Shown one piece after another: positions 28,858-38,287 of a DNA stretch of 50,490 nucleotides; the first letter of the stretch is position 1; each line of letters opens with the position of its first letter. Made by a program: the position numbers and the translations under genes. Source of the DNA: Oscillospiraceae bacterium (GTDB taxonomy: Bacteria > Bacillota > Clostridia > Oscillospirales > Oscillospiraceae). The stretch is taken from contig WRDH01000019.1 in assembly GCA_009783555.1 (NCBI GenBank), forward strand, positions 1 to 50,490. Reading direction: 5' to 3'. The notes under the pieces were generated by a model, which saw only the letters and a program-made list of their open reading frames with translations, had not been told where the DNA came from and made no database searches.

Positions 28858-28938
28858 TTGTCAGGGGGACGGTTCTCCTGACAAACTATGTAGAATTTTC
28901 TACAAATGTTGTCAAGAGAACCGTCCCCCTGACAACAT
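28858..28938. repeat. Inverted pair of GGGGACGG repeats
   Basis: TTGTCAGGGGGACGGTTCTC (from 28858) and an inverted copy (28911-28938, ending CCGTCCCCCTGACAA) form arms of about 27 bp with one or two mismatches around a 26-bp AT-rich centre. It lies between the divergent pgmB and GH65 genes, where promoters must also be. Confidence 0.8.
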
Positions 28939-28957
28939 TACGAATAGGTGAGGATGT

Positions 28958-31348
28958 ATGCCAAGTTATAAATTAAGTTTTGATACTCTTGGAGAATCGA
29001 CCATGATGTACAATACAGACAGCGCGTGGTCTGTTTCCGAATCGGCCTTTAACAAGAGTTACCAAGGGAAATATGAGTCCATATTCTGTTTGGGAAACGG
29101 ATATATGGGCATTCGTTCGTCCCATGAAGAAAGTTACACCGGGCAAACACGGGGGATGTTCATTGCCGGAACCTTCAACCGTTTTGGTGAAGCCGAGGTA
29201 TCGGAGCTTCCGAACGCTGCCGACCTGATATCAATGGATATTCGCTTAAATGGAGAAGAACTTAATCTCGAAACGGGAAAAACCCTCCACTACAATCGTA
29301 GCCTAAACCTAAAAAGTGGTTTGCTTGAGCGTGATGTAAAGTGGGAGAGTCCAAAAGGTATAGCCGCTTCTTTTAGATTCGAGCGATTCGTTTCTCTTGC
29401 AAACCTGCACACACTTGCGTAGAGAGTGACCATTACACCGGATGCGGATGCGGATATTATCATTAGAAGCGGAATCAATGGTGCAGTAACAAACTCGGGT
29501 ACACAGCATTTTTCCGAAGGCGAGAAGCGTTTCTACGACAAAAAGTATTTGCAATATGTGCAAACAACAACACAGCACAGGATTGATTTTGTGTTTACAT
29601 CAGGAATTGAATTGGCATTAAATAGTAACTCTGTTGATATACAGCCATTTATCAGTATGGAACGACGCAAACTGTTTAGTGTGTACACAATTCCCGTCAA
29701 AAAAGGCGAGTCTCTTACAATAACAAAAATCTCTTACGCCGCTACTTCATTTGATAAAGAGTATACGGATAAAACCACAAGGGAGATTCAAGAAGACTGT
29801 TTAGCCAAGCTCAAAGTGCAATGTAGTAAAGGTTATAATGCTCTATTCGAAGAGAGTTGCGCAAAATGGGATGAGCTCGTTTGGGATAATGTACCGATAA
29901 CAATAGAATCCGATAATAATTTTGATCAACTTGCAATAAGGTTCGCTCAATATCATTTACAAATCATGGCTCCGGCGCATGACTCAAGATTGAGCATTGC
30001 AGCCAAGGGTTTGTCCGGCGAAGGGTATAAAGGTCATACGTTTTGGGATAACGAGATTTTTACACTGCCGTACTTCACGTTTACACAGCCGCAAATCGCC
30101 CGCAGCATGTGTTTGTACCGCTTCCTCTCATTGGAAGGTGCTCATAATAAAGCAAAAGCAAATGGTTTGACGGGAGCAATGTACCCTTGGGAATCGGCAA
30201 GGCTCGAAGAAGGTGAGGTTACACCTATCTGGGGTGCTGCCGATATTGTCACGGGCGAGCCGATAAAGATTTGGTCAGGCTTCATACAACTGCATATTTC
30301 CGCTGATGTAGCCTTCGGGATATGGCAGTATTATATGATGACAGGTGATAAAGACTTTATGCAAAAGTATGGTTATGAAGTCATCTTAGATACCGCGATA
30401 TTCTGGGCATCCAGATTTGAATATGACGAAAACGATTCTAAGTACCACATTAACGGAGTAATGGGACCGGACGAATACAAAGAACATATAGATGATAACG
30501 CATTCACTAACTATATGGCGCATTGGAATATTAAGAGAGCAATGGAGTCCTACACTTCGTTAATGAAGGAAAACCCTGAGCTGTTTGACAGCCTGAACAA
30601 GAAGCTTGATCTGGATAAGAATTACAATAAGTTTATAGAAATCATTGATAAAATATACCTGCCGCAACCAAGGCAAAAGGATTTGGTTGTTCCGCAAGAT
30701 AAAACATACCTGTCTAAAAAGGATATTGATCTTACTATATACAAAAATCAAAAAAATGTATGTGAGATTTTCAGGGATTACAACCTTGTACAGGTGAATG
30801 GAATACAGGTATCAAAACAAGCGGATATCATGATTTTGTTCTTACTGCTGGAGGATTTGTTCTCGGCGGATGTAAAAAAAGCAAATTGGGATTATTACGA
30901 ACCGCGTACACTTCACGACTCTTCTCTTTCACTGTCAACACACGCAATCCTTGCTGCTGATATGAAAGATCGTGCGCTTGCAACGGATTTGTTTAACAAA
31001 TGCGTACAAATCGACTTAGGCGAAAATATGAAATCATCAGATGCAGGAATCCACACAGCCTCCATCGGCGGAATGTGGCAGGTTGTTGTCTACGGCTTCG
31101 GCGGAGTCAGGATGATAAACGGAAAGCTGCGGATATCTCCGATACTTCCCGATGCATGGAAAAGGCTTCACTTTTATTTTTACCGGCACGGTCAAAGGCT
31201 ATCAGTAGATATAACACATGATGAAATCAACATAAAAAACCTGACAGGCACAGATGAAATCGCATTGGACTTAAACGGTGAAGAAGCTGTGCTTATTGAT
31301 GAATTCCGGAAAAGCTTAAGAAGGGTGCAACAAAAAAATGAAGATTGA
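28958..31348 (+). pseudogene. GH65 disaccharide phosphorylase (maltose/kojibiose type), interrupted by an amber codon
   Basis: The reading frame encodes about 796 residues of a GH65 family phosphorylase, which cleaves an alpha-glucoside with phosphate to beta-glucose-1-phosphate. The N-terminal part has YQGKYESIFCLGNGYMGIR; the catalytic (alpha/alpha)6 part has GHTFWDNEIFTLPYF and the general-acid motif MGPDEYKEHIDDNAFTNYM; the C-terminal part has HTASIGGMWQVVVYGFGGVR. A single TAG at 29420-29422 interrupts it in frame (LANLHTLA*RVTITPD), at the beta-sandwich/linker boundary region. Nothing else is damaged, so the mutation is recent, read through, or a sequencing error. GTG 29426 could restart translation. 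TAG ends several other genes here, so it is not recoded. Substrate specificity cannot be read. Confidence 0.85.
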
Positions 31349-32828
31349 AGATATAAAGAAAAAAACTGATGAGATTTTAGCGGAACTGGAAGCTGTGAAC
31401 AGCAAGGGGCGATATAAGGACGATTGGGATAGTTTGCAGGGCAGGGAAATGCCTTCGTGGATGTATAAGGGGAAGTTTGGCATATTCATTCATTGGGGTG
31501 TATACTCTGTGCCTTCCTTTAATAACGAATGGTATTCACGTAATATGTACATACAAGGTTCGCCGGAGTTTGAGCATCATGTTAAAACCTATGGAGCACA
31601 TAAGAATTTTGGGTATAAGGACTTTATACCAATGTTCACCGCAGAAAAATTTAGCCCCGGGCATTGGGCAAAGCTGCTTGCCGATGCCGGTGCTAAATAC
31701 TGTATTCCGGTTGCAGAGCATCACGATGGGTTCCAGATGTATAAAAGCGATTTGTCGAATTGGAATGCTTCTGAGATGGGACCCCGACGTAATGTACTCG
31801 CCGAGCTGTCATCGGCTTTAAAAAAAGAAGGTATAGTAAACGGTCTTTCTTCGCATCGTGTAGAGCATTGGTTTTTTATGGGCAATGGCAAGCAGTTTGA
31901 CAGTGATGTTAAAGACCCGATGGTGTGCGGCGATTTTTATTGGCCTGCAATGCCCGAGGCAGAACACCATGATTTGGAAAGTATCCCTGTACCAACTGAC
32001 GAATACTTGCGCGATTGGCTTGCCCGCTGCTGCGAGCTTGTCGATAAATACCGCCCGAAGGTATTTTACTTCGATTGGTGGATACAACACTTCTCTGTAA
32101 AGCCGTATCTGCGGAAGTTCGCAGCATACTATTACAACAGGGCGCAAGAATGGGGTGAAGAAGTAACGATATGCTACAAACATGATGGATTTGTATTCGG
32201 GACAGCTACCATAGATATTGAGCGCGGAAAATTTGCGGGTATACAGCCGTTTCGCTGGCAAACGGACACTTCAATCGCCAGAAATTCATGGTGCTGGACA
32301 GACAATAATACATTTAAGTCAGCAGATAGTCTGGTCAGAGAGCTTGTAGATGTTGTAAGCAAAAACGGGGTCATGCTGCTTAATGTCGGACCCAAGCCTG
32401 ATGGTTCCATATCTGAAGAGGAAACCGCTATTTTAACAGAAATTGGTGAATGGTTAAAGGTCAATGGTGAGGCTATTTACGAGACCGGCATATGGCGCAG
32501 CTATGGCGAAGGCACTGCAAAAATAAAAGAAGGGCAGTTTACCGATGGCAAGGATACGGAATTTTCCCGCAAAGACATACGATTTACAACTAAAGGCGGC
32601 AGCCTGTATGCAAGTGTATTAAAATGGCCGGAAGACGGAAAAGTGACAATAAAATCACTGGCAAAAAGTGATGATCCTAATCTGCCGGTGTTTCAAGGTC
32701 TTATTAAAGCCATTTCTGTTTTAGGGCATGGCGAAGCAGACTGGCACAGAGACAAGCATGGCTTGCATATCAACGGTCCCGCAATAAAACAAATCATGCC
32801 TGTTGTTATTAAAATCAGGGTGGATTAG
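31338..32828 (+). CDS. GH29 alpha-L-fucosidase
   Basis: A 496-residue glycoside hydrolase family 29 protein. GKFGIFIHWGVYSVPSFNNEWY (about residues 45-66), VAEHHDGFQMY (about 125-135) and the nucleophile segment KVFYFDWWIQ with Asp246 are clear. The C-terminal beta-domain begins near residue 375 after NGVMLLNVGPKPDGSI. No signal peptide, so it should act on imported oligosaccharides. The ATG at 31338 overlaps the GH65 frame by 11 bp, showing translational coupling. Together with pgmB this suggests cytosolic breakdown of glucose- and fucose-containing sugars; the actual glycan is not known. Confidence 0.93.
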   Translation: MKIEDIKKKTDEILAELEAVNSKGRYKDDWDSLQGREMPSWMYKGKFGIFIHWGVYSVPSFNNEWYSRNMYIQGSPEFEHHVKTYGAHKNFGYKDFIPMFTAEKFSPGHWAKLLADAGAKYCIPVAEHHDGFQMYKSDLSNWNASEMGPRRNVLAELSSALKKEGIVNGLSSHRVEHWFFMGNGKQFDSDVKDPMVCGDFYWPAMPEAEHHDLESIPVPTDEYLRDWLARCCELVDKYRPKVFYFDWWIQHFSVKPYLRKFAAYYYNRAQEWGEEVTICYKHDGFVFGTATIDIERGKFAGIQPFRWQTDTSIARNSWCWTDNNTFKSADSLVRELVDVVSKNGVMLLNVGPKPDGSISEEETAILTEIGEWLKVNGEAIYETGIWRSYGEGTAKIKEGQFTDGKDTEFSRKDIRFTTKGGSLYASVLKWPEDGKVTIKSLAKSDDPNLPVFQGLIKAISVLGHGEADWHRDKHGLHINGPAIKQIMPVVIKIRVD

Positions 32829-32830
32829 TA

Positions 32831-33568
32831 CTACAGTGCTGACCAGGCTTTTTCGAAGGATTCTTTTGCGTTGTGTTTTGTCAGGTTTTCAAAAAGAAGG
32901 TTATTAAACATCTCCGCCATATCTCTTGCTTCGAAAATCATCCGGTCATTGTCCGGCATATCCGCATATTCCAGCCTTGTGGCATCGGCTATCAAAATTG
33001 TTGTGATGTTTCTAAAAGCTTCTTCCAGGGATTTATCATCCTGATTGTAATTAGGGTCGCCTACCATTTCTCCTTGCACAGTTGCTAAGCTGTTGACCAT
33101 ATTCATCAGCTTTACTTGCAAGATCTGACCTTCTTCTATTTTAATGCCTTGCATAAGAAGCCGTATATACTCAAGCATTCTGAGGGTTTCCTGCCTTATT
33201 TTGTGTGCGTTTTGATATACATTAATATCAGTTCCGGTTATAGTTATCGATTCGTTTTTTACTATAGCATAAACAGGATTTTCCGGTGATGCAATGTTTA
33301 TCATTGCCCCTCCCGGACCTACAAGCCCTCCTTGATTTGATATCAGTCTATTGAAGATATCATCATACTCCTGCCCTTCTAACGAAGGGGTTATGGTAGA
33401 CGCCAGTATTAATGCTTCATCACTAATAATAGCACTGTCCAAGGCACTATTGCCTGTACTCATAACAGGCGGCATTACCGGACTATATGCATTACCGGAA
33501 ACTCCGGGCACTATTTCTGCTTCCGGAGTATAGAGTTCAACAGGATCTACACCTAAATCATATGACAT
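32831..33568 (-). CDS. Hypothetical protein, 245 aa
   Basis: I do not recognise a family. The N-terminal 50 residues are Pro/Val-rich and probably disordered (ELYTPEAEIVPGVSG). Residues about 85-120 look beta-strand rich (NPVYAIVKNESITITGTDINVY). The rest is helical and amphipathic, from AHKIRQETLRMLEYIRLLM to the C-terminus. No signal peptide or membrane helix. It starts 4 bp after the GNAT stop and has no clear ribosome site, so it probably depends on translation of the GNAT gene. It converges with the fucosidase gene with only 2 bp between stops. Confidence 0.65.
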   Translation of the reverse strand: MSYDLGVDPVELYTPEAEIVPGVSGNAYSPVMPPVMSTGNSALDSAIISDEALILASTITPSLEGQEYDDIFNRLISNQGGLVGPGGAMINIASPENPVYAIVKNESITITGTDINVYQNAHKIRQETLRMLEYIRLLMQGIKIEEGQILQVKLMNMVNSLATVQGEMVGDPNYNQDDKSLEEAFRNITTILIADATRLEYADMPDNDRMIFEARDMAEMFNNLLFENLTKHNAKESFEKAWSAL

Positions 33569-33572
33569 TGTA

Positions 33573-33998
33573 TTATAAATGCATTATATAGCAAACTTTT
33601 CTGATTGTTTCGGTAAAGCCCATGTGCTCATGGAAAATCTGGCTTCCTTCTTCATCCACTGTGCAGTCTGAAGCAAGCTCGTTGCAGCCGAATTCCTTTG
33701 ACCAGTTTTTTGCATAGTCAACCAGCTTCTCGGCAATACCCTTACGGCGAAACTCAGGTTTTACATATAAACCTTCGATATAACCTACAAGACGTGAGTT
33801 TGTACCTTCGACATAGTCGCTGCGAACAGACAGGCTTAAGAAAGCTGCCAGGTCATCGCCTTCATAATACAGAAATTCGTTTTTAAACAGCCCTTCATGA
33901 CTGAGCTTGAGCACGGAATCAACCGTAAGCTCCGGCCAAAGCGCAACACACATCTCTGCCCATACATCTTCATGTTCTTCGGTTAACGCAACAATCAT
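33573..33998 (-). CDS. GNAT N-acetyltransferase, AAC(6')-like
   Basis: A 141-residue acetyl-CoA-dependent acetyltransferase. The acetyl-CoA loop is VKPEFRRKGIAEKLVDYA (about residues 75-92). The surrounding pattern SDYVEGTNSRLVGYIEGLYV, GCNELASDCTVDEEGSQIFHEHMGF and the C-terminal RKVCYIMHL match aminoglycoside 6'-N-acetyltransferase type I proteins, slightly short of their usual length. Whether it modifies aminoglycosides is unproven; chromosomal relatives often have other amine substrates. GAGAGGA precedes the ATG at 33998. First gene of a two-gene minus-strand unit. Confidence 0.85.
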   Translation of the reverse strand: MIVALTEEHEDVWAEMCVALWPELTVDSVLKLSHEGLFKNEFLYYEGDDLAAFLSLSVRSDYVEGTNSRLVGYIEGLYVKPEFRRKGIAEKLVDYAKNWSKEFGCNELASDCTVDEEGSQIFHEHMGFTETIRKVCYIMHL

Positions 33999-34242
33999 TA
34001 TAGTCCTCTCTTTCCATTTAACGTAATGACATTAAATCTGTAAAGTATTTGCTATGAATTTAATACATAATACCACAAAATAAATAAAGATTAAACCGAA
34101 AACAGTAAAAACGTTTATTAATATGACGAATATTTCTTAAACCGTATCGGTCAACGCAAAACAGATGAACTGCTTCGTAACTGCTTCATGTTATGTATCC
34201 GTGTCCCACTTGTAAATTCAACAAAAATATGCTATCATAACA
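33999..34242. other. 244-bp AT-rich intergenic region
   Basis: It lies between the GNAT start and the DUF4956 stop (both minus-strand genes). It must hold the GNAT promoter. I see no clear hairpin, repeat or short gene; a 71-codon plus-strand frame from 34188 is a shadow. Confidence 0.5.
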
Positions 34243-34911
34243 CTACATCTGGTCGCCTGTATATTCCACCAGCGTCACGGTCTCGATACCTTCAGACTTT
34301 TTCAGGTCATCTACAAATGATGTATCCCCGCGGCGGACACGGACTTCTGCCGTGGCTTCCGTATAATCTTGAGACAGAGTTTTATTCTTTATGCTCCCGT
34401 TAACTGTCTTGAGTAAATCGGTGACAGTGCTTTCCGCTTCGGGTGCGTAGCGGACGATAATCAGGTATATGCGTTTTTCCAACCGCACCAAAGTCAAGAC
34501 AATATATACGACCGCTATAAAACCGGTGCCGATTAAAGCCACACTGTAGAGTTGCGCGCCTGCCGTCAGTCCGGCGGCTACACCCCAAAACAAGAAACCA
34601 ACATCGAGCGGATCTTTGACTGCCGCGCGGAAGCGTACAATACTGAGAGCACCAACCATACCCAGCGTCAACACAAGGTTTGTACCGATTGTTATGATAA
34701 TAAGTGATGTAATAACACAAACCATCACAATGAGCATATTAAACCGGACGCTGTAAACAACGCTTTTGTTAAAGTACCGATAAATGAGGAAAATTACTAC
34801 ACCGCATAAAAATGCGACTGACATGTTTAATAAAACCTGAGACCCTGTGAGACTTCCCAGATGCTGCGGTGTTGCCAGCAGATCCTCCAAAACTTCTATT
34901 AATTGACTCAT
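34243..34911 (-). CDS. DUF4956 domain-containing membrane protein
   Basis: The 222-residue product has about four membrane helices (roughly residues 27-45, 53-75, 80-95 and 110-140) and a cytosolic C-terminal domain (RVRRGDTSFVDDLKKSEGIETV). The family motif LGMVGALSIVRFRAAVKDP (about residues 80-98) is intact. The ATG at 34911 overlaps the stop of the VTC gene (ATGA). DUF4956 proteins regularly accompany VTC-type polyphosphate polymerase domains and CotH kinases, as here. Function unknown; a membrane partner for the polymerase-like protein is inferred. Confidence 0.9.
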   Translation of the reverse strand: MSQLIEVLEDLLATPQHLGSLTGSQVLLNMSVAFLCGVVIFLIYRYFNKSVVYSVRFNMLIVMVCVITSLIIITIGTNLVLTLGMVGALSIVRFRAAVKDPLDVGFLFWGVAAGLTAGAQLYSVALIGTGFIAVVYIVLTLVRLEKRIYLIIVRYAPEAESTVTDLLKTVNGSIKNKTLSQDYTEATAEVRVRRGDTSFVDDLKKSEGIETVTLVEYTGDQM

Positions 34912-35567
34912 ATGTTTACTACATTCCTTTCGCGTATATAACAATATTTTGAAAACTCGGTGCGCGTGAGTGGTAAGCCGCAAAGTAACATGGCAATAAC
35001 CGATGGCAGGAAGCCGCTGTATTTAACCTCCATAACACCGTCCTCACCGGAAGGAGTATTGGTGCCGGGTAAGAGGGAATCCGGTTTGAGAGCAGTATCA
35101 AAAGTGATACGGACATCACAGATATCATACACATACGCCTCGCGTATATATGAAAATGCAGCAGCAGGCCGCAAACGCCTCGTGCGATGTATAACAGACA
35201 CTTTCTGCCACAAAGGATGCTCCGACAGTTCAGCAAAGCCGAAATCGCCGGCGGTAATGCAACTCAAATCATTCTCTGTCATTTTGACCGATTGCTTATA
35301 CGCAAGCTCTCCGTCTTTGTGTTTGTTTTCCAACCTGATAAATGACAAGTCATTATTGTAGTATCGAACCCTAAGCTTGTCGCGGCTGTAACTGCCGACT
35401 TGTTTTTCGTGATAAAATGTGTCATATTGGTCATCAAGATATAAGTTGTTTACGATATAGACTCCTGATGAATGACGGTCACGGCTCATGATTGGAGAAA
35501 TACGGCGTTTTATGAGTTCCGCTGTTTGTTTGCTCAATATAAATTTCAACTCATTACGGTAACGCAT
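34908..35567 (-). CDS. VTC domain (polyphosphate polymerase-like) protein
   Basis: The 219-residue protein is a bacterial VTC/triphosphate-tunnel domain: MRYRNELKFILSKQTAELIK, YIVNNLYLDD (substrate tunnel), SRDKLRVRYYNND, FIRLENKHKDG with KQSVKM, the late basic/acidic residues RLRPAAAFSYIREAYV, VRITFD, and GVMEVKYSGFLPSVI. Such domains polymerise or bind polyphosphate in the yeast VTC complex; the bacterial role is unproven. ATG 35567 is chosen because AGGGAG lies 7 nt upstream; ATG 35573 would be only 1 nt away. It is coupled to DUF4956 by a 4-bp overlap and diverges from the CotH gene 141 bp away. Confidence 0.9.
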   Translation of the reverse strand: MRYRNELKFILSKQTAELIKRRISPIMSRDRHSSGVYIVNNLYLDDQYDTFYHEKQVGSYSRDKLRVRYYNNDLSFIRLENKHKDGELAYKQSVKMTENDLSCITAGDFGFAELSEHPLWQKVSVIHRTRRLRPAAAFSYIREAYVYDICDVRITFDTALKPDSLLPGTNTPSGEDGVMEVKYSGFLPSVIAMLLCGLPLTRTEFSKYCYIRERNVVNI

Positions 35568-35708
35568 TTCCATTCTCCCTATGTTTACAGCGTAAACTAT
35601 GAACACAAAGGGAATTGTAACATAAACAACCTACATAAACAAGGTAAATAAAAGAGACGCTCATAAAGCAAAATAAAAAAGACATTTTTAAAGGAATACA
35701 GGTGAACA

Positions 35709-37988
35709 ATGGCAACGAAGAAATGGATAATATTAATCTGTGCAATAACATTAACGATAGTTTCGGTAATCTTTCTCGAATTCAATCCGATAGCTCAGAC
35801 AGGATTGTATATGTTAGAGCAACAGCAAGATACAGGAAACGAACCAACTGACGAGGTGGAAGAAATCGCTGCAGTCAGGATTCATCTCTTTTATTCTCAT
35901 ACTGATCACTTCTACGACACTGATATCGAGGTCGCCATAACCGCGACACACCCTGATGCCGTTATCCATTTCACTACAGATGGTTCAGAGCCGACAACAG
36001 ATTCAGAAGTATATACCGACCCGCTCCTTTTCAGGGTTCCGACTACGCAGAGATTAAATGTTGTACCCCTTAAAGCCATCGCAATACTAGGTGATACATC
36101 CACACGTCCGCTGGTGCACACATACTTCTTAAACAGGGATATTGAAGAGAGATTTGATTTGCTTGTATTCTCACTTTCTACAAACGATGAATACCTTTAT
36201 GATTATGACACCGGTATATTTGTTGAAGGAGCTACGCGAGCAGCCTTCAGACGGGAAAACCCCAACAAAAATTTGGTTCCGCCCGACCCGGCGAACTTTA
36301 ACTGGCGCGGTATGGAAGGTGAGAGACCCGTCCATGTAGAGGTATTTACCGAAGACGGGACAAGAGTAATCTCGCAGGCGGCGGGTATTCGCGCTCACGG
36401 AGGGTGGTCACGGGCGGCACAGTATAAGTCTATTCGTTTAATTGCACGGCGTATGTATGAACCGGATCATGGCAGGTTTCGATTTGACTTTTTCCCGGAC
36501 GATGTGCTCAGAGACGGATTTGGTACACCATTACTCAGATACGACCAGTTGGTACTTCGAAACGGAGCTAACGACCGTGATTTCGGGATGATTCGCAATG
36601 AGGTTGGATATGAGCTTGCGCGAATGGCGGGCTTAGGCACAACTTCTCCGGTAAGAGGCGCGGCAATCTTCTTAAACGGCGATTACTATGGATTTGCATG
36701 GCTTCAAGTTCGATTTAACGAGCAATATTTGCAAGATATTTTCTCTGCACCGACAAGAGATTTTCAAATAGTTGGTATGGGTGAGAGGTGGATAGACACT
36801 GAGGACGAGGATGAGTATGAAGCGGTCAACCATTTTAACAGCTTCGCAAATAAAAATCTGAGAAATGATAACGTGTTTGCCGAGTTTTCAGATCTGGTTG
36901 ATGTTGAAGAAATGCTGTTGTATTATGCCTTGCAGACGTATCTTGGAAATCACGACTGGCCGAACAACAACCTGAAACGCTGGAGGTACGTAGGTCCTCA
37001 GGAAGAGGGGCTTGCTCCGGAGCTTGACGGACGCTGGCGGTATATTGTTTTTGATTTGGACTGGATACTGGGTTTATACGAAGATAACCCGAATCCGAAC
37101 AGACCGTCTTTTCAAGAGATGGTAAACCCCCGTAATGACAGATACAGCGGCTTGCTTGTATCACTTTTGGAGCGTTCCGACATGGCAGATAAATTTGCCA
37201 TGATGCTTTGTGATATAGCGGCAAATATTGTAACGGTAGAGAATGTACGCGATTTAATTAACAGGTTGTATGGAGAAGCAGACAGGGAAATAGGCTTTGC
37301 TTTTGCATCAAGAAAGTATGCCCACTGGGTCAGCAGAGACACAGTAGCACATAATCACGCAAATATGCTGAAAGTTGCAACCGACCGGGAAGCCTATATC
37401 ATCAACAGTTTAATGGAATACTTTGACTGGAGTGATGAAATGTTTTCAGTCAAAGTAACAGGCGGTGAGGCTGTAATCGGCACACAAACAGGAACATCAT
37501 CGAGATATTTCAGTCATCTGACCATTCCGGTAAAACCCTTTTTGCCCGGATTTTTGGTCTTTGACCACTGGATTATTAATGGAGAAGTTATATACACGCC
37601 GGAGATAACCGTATCGGTCAATGATGCACGTGACGGCATTGTTAGCATTGAACTTGTTACAAAAGAAGAGTTGCCTGTATTGATTTTTACTGATGCATAT
37701 GGTTCGTCCGAACGCAATGGTTGCGTACTTTACAATCCGGGTGAAGAAGTTGTGAATACCGACGTGTTATTTATAACTTATGACTTGTCAAATCCATTTC
37801 TTTGGCAACTCCCCCCGACCGCAATCAGTCCGGGCGGAACGCTCGAAATGGTAGGCAGAGGCAGTGCGGATGCTTCGGATTTACTTAAGATACGCATGGG
37901 CTTTAATGTCCGCGAAGGACGAATGCTCTACCTCTGCGACGAAGAGGGTAACGTAATCAACACAATACGAGTGAGACAAGACAGATGA
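35709..37988 (+). CDS. CotH kinase family protein with chitobiase-like and lamin-tail domains
   Basis: The 759-residue secreted or anchored protein has an N-terminal hydrophobic segment (about 6-25), a chitobiase/beta-hexosaminidase C-terminal-type domain (IEVAITATHPDAVIHFTTDG, about 78-97), a CotH kinase core (about 165-560) with IRAHGGWSRAAQYKSIRL, LRNGANDRDFGMIRNEV, YYGFAWLQVRFNEQYL and WRYIVFDLDWILGLY, a beta domain, and a C-terminal lamin-tail-like segment (EVVNTDVLFITYDLSNP... ISPGGTLEMVG). Spore CotH phosphorylates coat proteins; such large clostridial relatives may act on surface proteins. It diverges from the VTC/DUF4956 pair. The last codons and stop lie near a GGGGACGG repeat (37980-38005). 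Confidence 0.9.
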   Translation: MATKKWIILICAITLTIVSVIFLEFNPIAQTGLYMLEQQQDTGNEPTDEVEEIAAVRIHLFYSHTDHFYDTDIEVAITATHPDAVIHFTTDGSEPTTDSEVYTDPLLFRVPTTQRLNVVPLKAIAILGDTSTRPLVHTYFLNRDIEERFDLLVFSLSTNDEYLYDYDTGIFVEGATRAAFRRENPNKNLVPPDPANFNWRGMEGERPVHVEVFTEDGTRVISQAAGIRAHGGWSRAAQYKSIRLIARRMYEPDHGRFRFDFFPDDVLRDGFGTPLLRYDQLVLRNGANDRDFGMIRNEVGYELARMAGLGTTSPVRGAAIFLNGDYYGFAWLQVRFNEQYLQDIFSAPTRDFQIVGMGERWIDTEDEDEYEAVNHFNSFANKNLRNDNVFAEFSDLVDVEEMLLYYALQTYLGNHDWPNNNLKRWRYVGPQEEGLAPELDGRWRYIVFDLDWILGLYEDNPNPNRPSFQEMVNPRNDRYSGLLVSLLERSDMADKFAMMLCDIAANIVTVENVRDLINRLYGEADREIGFAFASRKYAHWVSRDTVAHNHANMLKVATDREAYIINSLMEYFDWSDEMFSVKVTGGEAVIGTQTGTSSRYFSHLTIPVKPFLPGFLVFDHWIINGEVIYTPEITVSVNDARDGIVSIELVTKEELPVLIFTDAYGSSERNGCVLYNPGEEVVNTDVLFITYDLSNPFLWQLPPTAISPGGTLEMVGRGSADASDLLKIRMGFNVREGRMLYLCDEEGNVINTIRVRQDR

Positions 37989-38005
37989 ACCGTCCCCCTG
38001 TCCTG
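37980..38005. repeat. GGGGACGG repeat overlapping the CotH gene stop
   Basis: GACAGATGAACCGTCCCCCT continuing GTCCTG. The TGA inside the repeat (37986-37988) is the CotH stop codon, so the repeat defines the protein end (VRQDR). Confidence 0.85.
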
Positions 38006-38015
38006 AGTTTACTAT

Positions 38016-38258
38016 CTATCGCTCAATTACTATCGTACATTCTGTCGCTAGTGCGGCGACTGCTCCTACTGCTGCGAAAACCGGAGCAAGTATCAGTCCT
38101 GCTACGCCTACAGTCACGGGAAAGCTTATGATTTCGTTGCCGTCCTTGCCTTTGATTGTTATTTTCTTTGCATTGCCTTGTTTAATGATTTCTTTGATTT
38201 TTGAAATTAAATCCTCGCCGTTGATTTTGAACTCTTCGGTATTTTTGTTTTCGTCCAT
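38016..38258 (-). CDS. DUF4342 domain-containing protein
   Basis: An 80-residue protein: ISKIKEIIKQGNAKKITIKGKDG (about residues 19-41), then a hydrophobic Gly/Ala/Val-rich segment (FPVTVGVAGLILAPVFAAVGAV) typical of DUF4342, which may be membrane-inserted. AGGAGG lies upstream of the ATG at 38258. It is the second minus-strand gene after the HD-GYP protein gene (29 bp gap), so co-transcription is likely. Function unknown. Confidence 0.85.
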   Translation of the reverse strand: MDENKNTEEFKINGEDLISKIKEIIKQGNAKKITIKGKDGNEIISFPVTVGVAGLILAPVFAAVGAVAALATECTIVIER

Positions 38259-38287
38259 TTTTGTGTATTCCTCCTATTTATTATTGG

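Noticed and set aside
29420-29422. TAG as a recoded or pyrrolysine codon
   Set aside because: Several intact genes here end in TAG (for example at 7274, 7667, 12302 and 12933), and GH65 enzymes are not known to use pyrrolysine.
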